Shown here: positions 16,922-24,149 of the stretch, one piece after another
How positions within the stretch are numbered: the first letter of the stretch is position 1
How the letters are laid out: each line of letters starts with the position of its first letter
Origin: Actinomycetota bacterium
Lineage (GTDB): Bacteria > Actinomycetota > Geothermincolia > Geothermincolales > RBG-13-55-18
Length of the DNA stretch: 37,849 nucleotides
Direction: 5' to 3'
Assembly (NCBI GenBank): GCA_015711955.1
Contig: JACVJK010000014.1
Coordinates: 1-37,849, forward strand
Made by a program: the position numbers and the translations under genes
The notes under the pieces: generated by a model
What the model saw: the letters and a program-made list of their open reading frames with translations, nothing else
Told to the model about the DNA's origin: nothing
Databases searched by the model: none

Positions 16922-16935
16922 ACTTTACGTAAAGT
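16922..16935. repeat. 14-bp perfect palindrome ACTTTACGTAAAGT
   Basis: Lies 9 bp after the kinase stop codon. Its half-site AAAGT/ACTTT also occurs in the near-palindrome upstream of the kinase (13961-13972). It has no T-run, so it is more like a protein-binding site than a terminator. Confidence 0.4.
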
Positions 16936-17276
16936 CGGGGAAAAGGTAACAGGGCTGAGAACAGGCAGGTCAACCGGAAACCGGCGCAAAAGGGCGAATC
17001 ACCCCGCCGGCTCACAGACACCGATGCTCCCACCCGGCCATGATGACGGAGTGCCCCTCCTCCCTCGAGTGGCTTATCCGGCTTTTGGATCGGGGAATCT
17101 TATAATCTTGTTGACGACATGAGGAGTACGTGCAAGTCCAACCCCTTGACTCGCACTGCCTGCGGCAAAGGCGGAGGGGAGGCTCGTGACCTGGCTCGCG
17201 GAAGGCGATCAGGCTCGTTAAACCCATAGAGCGACCTCAGATACTGCTTGGTCGTGTGAGGTTATGCTTTGAGTAA
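16936..17276. other. Intergenic leader of the CDF transporter gene
   Basis: About 340 bp without a supported gene. A TATAAT occurs at 17101-17106 on the plus strand, which would leave a leader of about 180 nt before the CDF gene. I recognise no known metal riboswitch in it. Confidence 0.4.
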
Positions 17277-17291
17277 TTGACTCTCTCGGTT

Positions 17292-18260
17292 ATGGAGCAT
17301 GAAGCGGTGGAGAGCGGAAAGGAATCCATCCAGAGAGAGAAAAGGAGCGCAGGCCTTCGCAAGGCCGCTTTACTGATACTCGCCAGCAACTCGCTTCTGG
17401 TGGTGATAAAGGCCCTGGGAGGTTTTATCGGAAACAGCCAAGCCATGTTGGCCGACGCGGCCAACAGCCTGGGTGACGTATTTACCAGTGCCCTATTGAT
17501 CGTGGGCTTGGCTTGGGCCTCACGCCCCGTGGATCACGATCACCATTACGGGCACGGTAGGGTGGAAGACTTGATGGCCAACTTGGTGGGGGTCTTTCTC
17601 ACCGCCTTTGGCCCTTATCTTCTATACCGGGCAGTCGGATCGGCTTGGAGGGGGAAGTTCCCGAGACCCAACGCCCTGGCCGCGGGTCTGGCCGTCACCA
17701 ACTGCGTGCTCAAATCCGGTATGTGGGGCTTCGCTTACTCGGTGGGGAGGAGGCTGAGGAGCCCCGCCATGCGGGCGGTGGCCACCGACTTCCTCTCCGA
17801 CGTGCTCATCTCCCTGGCTATTGTGGGAGGCGTCATCGGCGCCGTTATCCGTTGGCCATATCTGGACACCGTCCTCTCGGTGCCCGTGGCCATCATGGTG
17901 ACCTTTTTCGGGGTTAGGCTCTACCGCAAATCGGTGCACGTCCTGATGGACGGCGTCCCCCCATCCGAATTGGTGGAAAAGGCGGCGAGTTTGGCCGAGC
18001 GTGTCCCCGGCGTGGGAAGGGTTCACGCCATCCGAGGCAGGCAATCCGGTGGGGAGACCCTTTTAGACGTGGACATCGAAGTGGACCCCCATCTCACCGT
18101 GGACCAGGGTCACGACATCGCCCACGCGGTGGAGAGAGCGATCCTCGAATTCATGGAGGAGGTGGCCTCGGTGAACGTACACGTCAACCCCTTTCCCCAC
18201 AGCCATCTGGAACCACAAGAGGAAGAAGATGAAGGTCCCCCGGAAAGGAGCCCTTCATGA
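17292..18260 (+). CDS. Cation diffusion facilitator (CDF) metal exporter
   Basis: An inner-membrane metal/proton antiporter of about 322 residues, with six membrane spans and a C-terminal ferredoxin-like cytoplasmic domain (VPGVGRVHAIRGRQSG... to VNVHVNPFPH). The family motif RPVDHDHHYGHGRVEDL is present between spans 2 and 3. The transport site is N58-x3-D62 in span 2 (ANSLGD) and D166-x3-D170 in span 5. Zn exporters have HxxxD, and Mn or Fe types have DxxxD, so the Asn is unusual. The tail is acidic with His. ATG 17292 is chosen; a TTG at 17277 is in frame, and neither has a clear Shine-Dalgarno. Metal specificity is not known; Mn or Fe is a guess. Confidence 0.9.
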   Translation: MEHEAVESGKESIQREKRSAGLRKAALLILASNSLLVVIKALGGFIGNSQAMLADAANSLGDVFTSALLIVGLAWASRPVDHDHHYGHGRVEDLMANLVGVFLTAFGPYLLYRAVGSAWRGKFPRPNALAAGLAVTNCVLKSGMWGFAYSVGRRLRSPAMRAVATDFLSDVLISLAIVGGVIGAVIRWPYLDTVLSVPVAIMVTFFGVRLYRKSVHVLMDGVPPSELVEKAASLAERVPGVGRVHAIRGRQSGGETLLDVDIEVDPHLTVDQGHDIAHAVERAILEFMEEVASVNVHVNPFPHSHLEPQEEEDEGPPERSPS

Positions 18261-18460
18261 ATTTTCCGGCAAAAGCAGTGAATCCGGCAAAAGCAGTGAA
18301 AGCCCCCGTTCCGCCTGCCCAATGCCAAAAACCGCAAAGGAAGGCGATCCATGCGCGGGGAAGACTCGCTTTGCACGAGGAAGCCATGAAGGTCGAAGGC
18401 CTCGGCCTCGTTGGCGGAGGCCAGCGCGATCGAAAAAGACACGACTGCGTAAGGCCATGA
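18257..18460 (+). CDS. Doubtful small ORF overlapping the CDF stop
   Basis: A 67-codon frame whose ATG overlaps the CDF stop (ATGA) and is preceded by AAGGAG at 6 nt, an arrangement typical of coupled genes. The product is low-complexity and basic, carries the 18-bp tandem repeat near its start, and matches nothing I know. The Shine-Dalgarno-like bases may simply be CDF codons. I give it low weight. Confidence 0.22.
   Translation: MNFPAKAVNPAKAVKAPVPPAQCQKPQRKAIHARGRLALHEEAMKVEGLGLVGGGQRDRKRHDCVRP
18265..18300 (+). repeat. Two tandem copies of an 18-bp unit
   Basis: The unit tccggcaaaagcagtgaa occurs twice back to back, without mismatch, just after the CDF gene. Being a multiple of three, it keeps the small frame open. 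Confidence 0.85.
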
Positions 18461-18734
18461 CGTTTTGTCCTACCCCCTGAGAAGACCCCCGACCCAAAGC
18501 CGATGGCAAAGCCATGGGGTGGGTGGACGAAAGTCACTGAGTGGGTGGGCGAGAGGTCGCGAGGATCGTTAGCAGATGCCCTTCTTCGTCATCTTTCCGG
18601 GGCGTCTGAAGTGAGGATACCCCCATAAGCCCTCAAAATGTAAAGGTCACCTTTTCGGCGGTAAGTTCCCAGGTTAATCGCCGGGCCCTCATTTTCATGG
18701 CCTTGGTCGAGGGTACCTTTCGGTGACCCGGCGA
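18461..18734. other. Convergent intergenic region with inverted repeat
   Basis: Between the CDF gene and the end of the glycerate kinase gene. ATCGCCGGG (18677-18685) and CCCGGCGAT (18727-18735) form 9-bp arms 41 nt apart that reach the kinase stop codon. There is no T-run, so it is only a weak candidate terminator. Confidence 0.4.
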
Positions 18735-19877
18735 TCAGGCCCGGGCAATAAATATCCTCGCCAGGAAAGCGACCTCTCGCGCGGTCCTTTTGAGTAAGTC
18801 GAAGGATTCCTCCATGCACTCCTTCAGGGAACACGGCCCGGGCGCTATGGAGAAGGCAGCCGTGAGCCCCCTCTCCCTCAGTGAAAAGGCGCCCTCGGTC
18901 ACCATCCCAGCCAAGGCGACCACCGGGATGTCCCTCTTACCCGCCTCCTCCACCACAGTGACCACGGTCTTGCCAAAGCCGGTCTGCTCGTCCAGCTTTC
19001 CCTCGCCGGTGAGGACCATGTCCGCCTCCTCGAGCATCTGATAGAAGCCAGTGAGCTCCATGACCAATCGAGCCCCAGGCAACGCCTTTGCCCCCAGGAA
19101 GGCCATGAGCCCGAACCCGAGGCCCCCCGCCGCACCGGAGCCGGGCCTGTCCTCCAGCCCGGGCACCACATCCCGAGCTGTGACCTGGGCCAGTCGGGCC
19201 AGGGCGTCCTCCAATATCCGCACCTCTTCCGGGCTGGCACCCTTCTGGGGTCCGTAGACGGCGCTGGCCCCTTTCTCTCCCAGTAGTGGGTTTGCCACGT
19301 CGCAGGCAACCGCGATACGGGCTTCTCTGATCCTGGAATCGAGATGGGAGAGGTCGATCCTCTCGAGTTCGGTGAGCGGTGCCCCGCCGTCAGGGATCTC
19401 CACCCCTCCTTTGCCCAAGAACCTCGCTCCCAAAGCCCTGGCCATGCCCGTGCCCCCATCGTTGGTGGCACTTCCCCCTACCGCCACTATGATGTCCCGG
19501 TACCCCATGTCCAAGGCGTGGGATATCAACTCTCCCGTGCCTCGGGTGGTGGCCAGCAGGGGGTTCCTGCGCCCTGGAGGTACCAGCTGCAAGCCAGAGG
19601 CCTGTGCCATCTCCACTACGACGGTGCGGCCGTCTCCCAACACCCCCAGCAGGGCTTTGACCGGTTCCCCCAAAGGCCCCGTCACCTCAAAGGGTATAGT
19701 CTTTCCCCCCGTGGCTTTCACCAGCACCTCCATGGTCCCCTCCCCTCCATCGGCGAGAGGCCGCAGCAAGGTTTCCAGGCCCGGCCATCCCTCGGCCAAA
19801 CCTTCCGCCATGGCGCGCGCGGCCTCCTGGGCCGAAAGGGAACCTTTGAACTTGTCCGGTGCCACGAGGACCTTCAA
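18735..19877 (-). CDS. Glycerate 2-kinase (GlxK/GarK family)
   Basis: Phosphorylates D-glycerate with ATP, feeding glycerate into the lower glycolytic pathway. The 380-residue length is that of the family. Typical blocks are present: VLVAPDKFKGSLSAQEAA at the N-terminus, PLADGGEGTMEVL, DIIVAVGGSATNDGGTGMA, VACDVANPLLGEKGA leading to YGPQKGA, GSGAAGGLGFG and VLTGEGKLDEQTGFGK. The start is TTG 19877, with GAGG 8 nt upstream. It lies 100 bp after the cooC-nfnA pair on the same strand and may be the third gene of that transcript. Whether the product is 2- or 3-phosphoglycerate cannot be settled by eye; this family usually makes 2-phosphoglycerate. Confidence 0.93.
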   Translation of the reverse strand: MKVLVAPDKFKGSLSAQEAARAMAEGLAEGWPGLETLLRPLADGGEGTMEVLVKATGGKTIPFEVTGPLGEPVKALLGVLGDGRTVVVEMAQASGLQLVPPGRRNPLLATTRGTGELISHALDMGYRDIIVAVGGSATNDGGTGMARALGARFLGKGGVEIPDGGAPLTELERIDLSHLDSRIREARIAVACDVANPLLGEKGASAVYGPQKGASPEEVRILEDALARLAQVTARDVVPGLEDRPGSGAAGGLGFGLMAFLGAKALPGARLVMELTGFYQMLEEADMVLTGEGKLDEQTGFGKTVVTVVEEAGKRDIPVVALAGMVTEGAFSLRERGLTAAFSIAPGPCSLKECMEESFDLLKRTAREVAFLARIFIARA

Positions 19878-19976
19878 CGCGTCTTCCTCTCCCTGCGAAA
19901 CGCTAAATTCTTGGAGCGGCTTGGCCCTCCCGCTATTCGAAAACTTCCATCGGCGTGGAGCGTGAACCCCAGGAAC

Positions 19977-20810
19977 TTAATACGGGTCGCGGGTGAAGGA
20001 AAGGCGGCGGGAGGCCTCTTCCTCCTCGAGGTATTGGGAAAGACGGGAAAGCAGTAGGTTCCAGTCGACCTGATGTCCATCGAACTCGGGTCCGTCCACA
20101 CAGGCGAATTTGGTGGACCCTCCCACCTCCACCCGGCAAGTCCCGCACATTCCCGTGCCGTCCAACATGATGGAGTTAAGGCTCACCCGGGTGGGTATTC
20201 CCATCTCCCGGGTAACGGCGGATGCGTACTTCATCATGATCGCTGGCCCTATGGCTATGACCAGGTCCGCTCCCTCATTCTTGAGAAACTCCTCCAGCGC
20301 CCAGGTCACCCTGCCCTGAAAACCTCGGGATCCGTCATCGGTGGACAGCAGCAGCTCGTCCACCACCTCCGCCATCTCCTCCTCGAGTATAAGCAGCTCG
20401 GCGGTGCGTGCCCCCAGGATCCCGGTGACCCTGTTTCCCGCTCTTTTGAGCTCTCTACATATAGGGAAAAGGGCTGCTATGCCCACCCCCCCTCCAACGC
20501 AGACCACGTGCCCGTACCGTTCCACCGGGGTGGGCTTTCCCAAAGGCCCCACCAAGTCCAGGACACCATCGCCCACCCCCAGTCGACTCAACTTCCAGGT
20601 GGAGCGCCCTACCACTTGGAAAACCAGCCTTATCCATCCCTCTTGATCCGACCAGTCACAGAGGGTCAGGGGAAACCTCTCCCCCTTCTCGTCCACCCGC
20701 AGGATAACGAACTGACCCGCCTTGGCATGGGAAGCTATGTTCCCCGCAGCGAAATGTAAAGAATAGATGTCGTCGGCCAGCTTTTTCTTCTCCAGAATGG
20801 GGTACATCAT
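19977..20810 (-). CDS. Ferredoxin-NADP+ reductase subunit alpha (NfnA/SudB/PyrK-like)
   Basis: An FAD, NAD(H) and [2Fe-2S] electron transfer subunit of 277 residues. The FAD-binding beta barrel carries RFPLTLCDW (45-53), the NAD-binding part VVCVGGGVGIAALFPI (102-117), and the C-terminal cluster motif DGTGMCGTC (D217, C222, C225) with C237 in FACVDGPEFDGH. The three-Cys plus Asp set and the ending match NfnA rather than PyrK, which uses four Cys. NfnA normally pairs with NfnB for flavin-based electron bifurcation among NADH, NADPH and ferredoxin. Here NfnB is not next door; a candidate is at 6623-8050. The ATG overlaps the cooC stop (ATGA), so the two are translationally coupled. Confidence 0.88.
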   Translation of the reverse strand: MMYPILEKKKLADDIYSLHFAAGNIASHAKAGQFVILRVDEKGERFPLTLCDWSDQEGWIRLVFQVVGRSTWKLSRLGVGDGVLDLVGPLGKPTPVERYGHVVCVGGGVGIAALFPICRELKRAGNRVTGILGARTAELLILEEEMAEVVDELLLSTDDGSRGFQGRVTWALEEFLKNEGADLVIAIGPAIMMKYASAVTREMGIPTRVSLNSIMLDGTGMCGTCRVEVGGSTKFACVDGPEFDGHQVDWNLLLSRLSQYLEEEEASRRLSFTRDPY

Positions 20811-21592
20811 CCCTCCATGCCCAACTCCTGCACCAGCCTCTCCTTAATCGCCCTGATCTCTCCCACGAACTTCGGATCGGTGTCGTAGGGACTCACGCCC
20901 TCCAGGTCTGAGCGGCGGATCTCGGGATTATAGGATATGGATCCCAGAACCGTGAATTCGGAGAGGTGCTTCAACATTGCCTCCTCCTCTTCTTTGCTCT
21001 GGATCTTGTTGAGCACCACGAAAAGGCGGGGGACCTTCAGGTCTGAGGCCAGCCTTTTTATGGCCTGCGCGGTTTGCACGCTGCGCATCCCGGGCTCTAT
21101 CACCACTATCATGGCGTCTACCGCCCCTGCGGTGCCTCTGCCCAAGTGCTCCAGGCCTGCCTCCATGTCCATGATCACCACGTCCTTGCGGGCCAGAAGG
21201 AGGTGTTGAAGGAGGGCCTTGAGCATCACTGACTCGGGACACACGCATCCTCCCCCGCCCTCCTTCACCGTGCCCATGACCAACAACCTGACCCCTTTGT
21301 GAACCCTGGACAGGGCATCGGGCAGGTCATCCACCTTGGGGTTCATCTTGAAGAAGGTGCCGTAGGTACCCGGTTTGGACCCCGTCCTCTCCGCCACCAA
21401 TTCCTTCATGTCGGCGATGGGGACCACTCCCTCCATCTCTTCTGGGCTTATGCCGATGCTGGAGGCAAGATTGGCATCGGGGTCGGCGTCCACCGCCAGC
21501 ACATTATATCCCTCTTCCGCCAACAAACGAGCCAATCCGCCGGCCAGCGTGGTCTTTCCCACTCCTCCCTTTCCAGTGATGGCGATTTTCAA
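20807..21592 (-). CDS. cooC: CO dehydrogenase nickel-insertion ATPase CooC
   Basis: A cytoplasmic MinD/ParA-like ATPase of 261 residues that helps insert nickel into CO dehydrogenase (or the related acetyl-CoA synthase). It has the deviant Walker A GKGGVGKTT (7-15), the VDADPDANL block (34-42), and the C116-x-C118 pair in GGGGCVCPE, which binds the metal at the dimer interface. A DMEAGLEHLGRGT stretch typical of CooC follows. The start is TTG 21592, with GGAGG 5 nt upstream. A TATAAT box lies at 21644-21649. First gene of a cooC-nfnA pair; the CODH client is not in the window. Confidence 0.93.
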   Translation of the reverse strand: MKIAITGKGGVGKTTLAGGLARLLAEEGYNVLAVDADPDANLASSIGISPEEMEGVVPIADMKELVAERTGSKPGTYGTFFKMNPKVDDLPDALSRVHKGVRLLVMGTVKEGGGGCVCPESVMLKALLQHLLLARKDVVIMDMEAGLEHLGRGTAGAVDAMIVVIEPGMRSVQTAQAIKRLASDLKVPRLFVVLNKIQSKEEEEAMLKHLSEFTVLGSISYNPEIRRSDLEGVSPYDTDPKFVGEIRAIKERLVQELGMEG

Positions 21593-21643
21593 GTCGACCT
21601 CCCCCTTTTATACCGCCGGGACGACTCCCTACCAGCAAGTGGG

Positions 21644-21649
21644 ATTATA
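21644..21649 (-). promoter_or_regulatory. -10 box of the cooC-nfnA operon
   Basis: The minus strand reads TGTTGTATAATCCCA with a perfect TATAAT, about 45 nt leader to cooC. The same GTTGTATAATnCC string appears at the plus-strand promoter of the lipid kinase gene, 340 bp away. The -35 is not convincing. Confidence 0.45.
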
Positions 21650-21982
21650 CAACAGCGCAATCCCAGTGCTTGCTGACATAGAGTCGCGGCACCCCCGGAC
21701 TTCGCATCCGGCCCACGTCTTCACGGGAATGTTCACGGGCTCCCGCGGCGCCCCGATAAGACCTCAACCTATTGGGCGTCGTATCCCTTCCCAGCGCGCG
21801 AAAACTCGACGGCCAAAAGACATGTGCCCGTTCTTTCAGCGGACTTTTCTTTCCGGAGCGCAAATCCCCAGAGCGCGAATTCCGCGCTAAAGGTCTCCTG
21901 TGCCGGAGTCCTCGATGGGCGGCCCTCGTGATGGGATCGTGGACCTGCTCGACGGTGTCCTCGCTTCAGTGGTTTATCGTTG

Positions 21983-21988
21983 TATAAT
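21983..21988 (+). promoter_or_regulatory. -10 box of the DagK-like gene
   Basis: The plus strand reads TCGTTGTATAATTCCC, a perfect TATAAT giving a leader of about 90 nt before ATG 22083. No clear -35. Confidence 0.45.
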
Positions 21989-22082
21989 TCCCTTATATTT
22001 CCACCTTTCTCTCCGGCTTGTCCGGACCCGAGCCTCACTGCGGGAAAAAGAACGCACGGCATCGCTCTTGGGGAGGAAGGAG

Positions 22083-23222
22083 ATGACGGGCACGCAAGGC
22101 CGTAGATACCTGGTGGTGGTGAACCCGGTCTCGAGAGGGGGCAAGGCCCAGCGAGAGGGCTTCTGGCTCATCGACCGGCTGCGCCGGATGAAGGTGGACT
22201 ATGAAGCCCTGTTCACGGAAAAAGCGGGGCACGCCGAGGAGATGGTGACCAAATGGGCGGAGGACTTCGACGTGGTGGTGTCGGTAGCCGGCGACGGGAC
22301 CACCAACGAGATCATAAACGGTATCATGAAAGTCCCCAACTCCGACCTCAAGCTTGCCATGTTCCCGGCGGGCACCGCCGACGACTTCGCCTGCAACGTG
22401 GGCTACGACAGGAAAGACCGGGAAAAGGCGCTTCGCGCCATCTTGGGCGACACCTACCGTACCATCGACCTCATAAAGTACGACGACCGCTACGCCGCGG
22501 TCACCTTCGGGTTGGGAGTGGACTCGGAGATCGCCGCCGGGGCCTACCGCTGGAAGAGGTTTCGCATACCAGCCTACTTCTACAGCGGTTTGAGGATATG
22601 CTTCTTCGAGCCCGACAAGAAATATCACGTTCGCTTCCAATACGACGGTCAAGTGTTCGATGGATGGGTTATCTTGGCCATACTCTGCAACGCCCCCCTC
22701 TTCGGGAGGTACATCAAGATACACCCGGAAGCCAAGATGAATGACGGGGTGCTGGGGCTCACTATAGGCCGGGCCATGCCCAACCTTTACGGCTTGGTGC
22801 TCTTCGCCTTCGCTTGCATGGGAGGAAGGCACGGATTCTCCAGGAAGATCTCATTTCACCAGGTAAGAAGGATGAAAGTGGAGTGTTTGACCGACACTTA
22901 TGCCCAGATAGACGGCGAGGTCCACCGTTTTGAGGCGGGAAGGGTCATCGACTTGAGGGTGGTTCCCAGAGCGCTTAAGGTCCTGGTGCCGCCCGAGTCC
23001 ATGGACGATCCCCGGCTCCCCTTCGTGAGGATAGACGAGATACCCGAGCCGGTGCAGCTGCGCCTCATCACCAGGAGAGACGAGGTAGCGGCAGAGTTGG
23101 AAGAAATATCCAGGAGAGTCAAGGCCAAGGCGGAACAGATGTGGAACGACTCACGTTTTCGTCGCTGGATAATAAGGGAAGAGCGCAAGCTGGAACGGAG
23201 GAGGAGACGAGGGGGTATCTGA
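22083..23222 (+). CDS. Diacylglycerol kinase-family lipid kinase (YegS/DagK type)
   Basis: A membrane-associated kinase of 379 residues that phosphorylates a lipid alcohol (diacylglycerol or similar). It has VVVNPVSRGGKAQ near the start, the nucleotide-binding G70-D-G72-T-T-N-E (VSVAGDGTTNEIING), the FPAGTADDFACNVGY block (canonical PxGTxNDFA, here with Asp at the Asn position), and later DGWVILAILCNAPLFG. The start is ATG 22083 with GGAGG 6 nt upstream; the frame stays open to 21900, but that part overlaps the promoter. The C-terminal 60 residues are highly charged and basic and have no counterpart in usual DagK proteins. Confidence 0.92.
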   Translation: MTGTQGRRYLVVVNPVSRGGKAQREGFWLIDRLRRMKVDYEALFTEKAGHAEEMVTKWAEDFDVVVSVAGDGTTNEIINGIMKVPNSDLKLAMFPAGTADDFACNVGYDRKDREKALRAILGDTYRTIDLIKYDDRYAAVTFGLGVDSEIAAGAYRWKRFRIPAYFYSGLRICFFEPDKKYHVRFQYDGQVFDGWVILAILCNAPLFGRYIKIHPEAKMNDGVLGLTIGRAMPNLYGLVLFAFACMGGRHGFSRKISFHQVRRMKVECLTDTYAQIDGEVHRFEAGRVIDLRVVPRALKVLVPPESMDDPRLPFVRIDEIPEPVQLRLITRRDEVAAELEEISRRVKAKAEQMWNDSRFRRWIIREERKLERRRRRGGI

Positions 23223-23316
23223 CGGGGTCTTGGCTCAGCGCTTGATCTTCCTCTTCAAACCCAGATTCGGAACTGACATGTCTCAACCCAATCGTGAACG
23301 GATGACCAAACTTCCC

Positions 23317-23345
23317 TTGACATACCACAATCCTTCTGTTAACTT
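23317..23345 (+). promoter_or_regulatory. Possible promoter of a noncoding transcript
   Basis: A perfect TTGACA (23317-23322) followed by a 17-bp spacer and TAACTT (23340-23345), a weak -10. It points into the structured segment ending in the terminator at 23538-23569. Confidence 0.4.
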
Positions 23346-23384
23346 AAAGCCACGGGTGGGGAACATAAATATAGGCAGAAAGTC

Positions 23385-23402
23385 AAGCCCCGCCCGGGGC
23401 TT
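23385..23402. terminator. Bidirectional-looking hairpin AAGCCCC/GGGGCTT
   Basis: A 7-bp stem with a 4-nt loop (gccc), followed by TT and AAAA and preceded by A/T bases. It could end the lipid kinase transcript, whose stop is 160 bp upstream, or form part of the candidate RNA. Confidence 0.45.
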
Positions 23403-23537
23403 TTAAAATTGGAACCTTGAAAATGGCCCTACGCTATTAGCTGCCGGCCAACCCCATATGCCCTATGCACAGAGAGATCACCACATTCCACCCCCTGAAT
23501 AGCCCTATCCGCCGGTAGCTAATAGCTTCCTTTTAGA

Positions 23538-23569
23538 AGAGGAGGCGCGCCAGCGCCTCCTCTCCTTTT
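23538..23569 (+). terminator. Strong intrinsic terminator
   Basis: An 11-bp perfect stem AGAGGAGGCGC / GCGCCTCCTCT with a 4-nt loop, followed by CCTTTT. It works on the plus strand only and lies about 320 bp after the lipid kinase stop, so it most likely ends a separate transcript. Confidence 0.75.
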
Positions 23570-24062
23570 ACAGCCCCCAATCGTCGAGCAAATCGGTTTG
23601 GCCCGGAGAGGGGAACGGTAAATTCCCAGATGCCGTAAGGATCGGTACTTGTCGTCCGACGGGGGGGAGGGAACGGAGCGTGTCATTCACCTCACCGCTG
23701 AGCCCCGGATCGGTGATGGGACGGACAACGCGCCGTAAAGGCCTGCCATCATCGAGTTGAGCGCTCCGACAACGCTTGAATTATCTCTATCACATCCGTG
23801 CAGAACCTTCCTAAAATCGAAATTTCGACCAGGTTCTAAATCAACGTGGCTGAGCCCGCGCCTCGGAACCTCGGGCTCCGGACGCACTAAAATTTAGCGC
23901 CCTGTTGATCGCGATTAGGGGTCTTGACATGGATCGCCATAACCCCGAGCGTCCCTTAGCAGGTTCCCGATAGAGGAACTTTCCGTCAAATAACGACCTC
24001 GGCAGGTTCGCAGGGAGAGAAAAGAGAGCGTGAACTCTATGTCCTTACAAGGAAAGCCTTTA
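23570..24062. other. Gene-poor stretch
   Basis: About 490 bp without a supported gene. It holds a 12-bp palindrome TCGAAATTTCGA (23817-23828) and a hairpin GAGCCCG...CGGGCTC near 23852-23877. Frames are short and broken in all six readings. Confidence 0.4.
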
Positions 24063-24120
24063 CCGCCCGGAGGGAACACCCCCAGGGCCTGGCCGTAGCA
24101 GCCGGTGCAAACGGTGATAA
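24063..24120 (-). repeat. 58-bp direct repeat, copy outside the gene
   Basis: Identical to 24205-24262. Read on the minus strand it encodes the tail ITVCTGCYGQALGVFPPGG of the HdrB-like protein, but it stands after that gene's stop codon. See the second copy. Confidence 0.95.
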
Positions 24121-24149
24121 ATAGCGGAAATGTCCCGTGTTCCTGCCTT

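Larger units (their letters stand above)
23352..23569 (+). ncRNA. Candidate structured RNA (unassigned), about 220 nt
   Basis: Three parts stand in order on the plus strand: a short G+C hairpin (23385-23402), a 16-bp stem (GCTATTAGCTGCCGGC at 23433-23448 pairing with 23511-23526, all pairs allowing one G-U), and a strong intrinsic terminator. A TTGACA box stands ahead. No open frame longer than a few codons fills it. The 62-nt loop of the long stem holds no clear inner hairpin. I do not recognise a known class; 6S, tmRNA, RNase P and SRP hallmarks were looked for and not seen. A MITE with terminal inverted repeats is the alternative. Confidence 0.4.

Noticed and set aside
21900-22082. Upstream extension of the lipid kinase frame
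   Set aside because: The extension overlaps the TATAAT box at 21983-21988, and ATG 22083 has the GGAGG site and starts at the family N-terminus.
23352-23569. Known RNA classes (6S, tmRNA, RNase P, SRP, c-di-GMP or T-box) for the hairpin-rich segment
   Set aside because: I looked for their hallmark strings, such as a T-box core, an SRP GGAA-type loop and a tmRNA tRNA-like end, and found none.
23633-23654. 16-bp identity (ggatcggtacttgtcg) between this region and moaA at about 13244
   Set aside because: A single 16-bp match can occur by chance in a 38-kb window, and flanking bases do not match.
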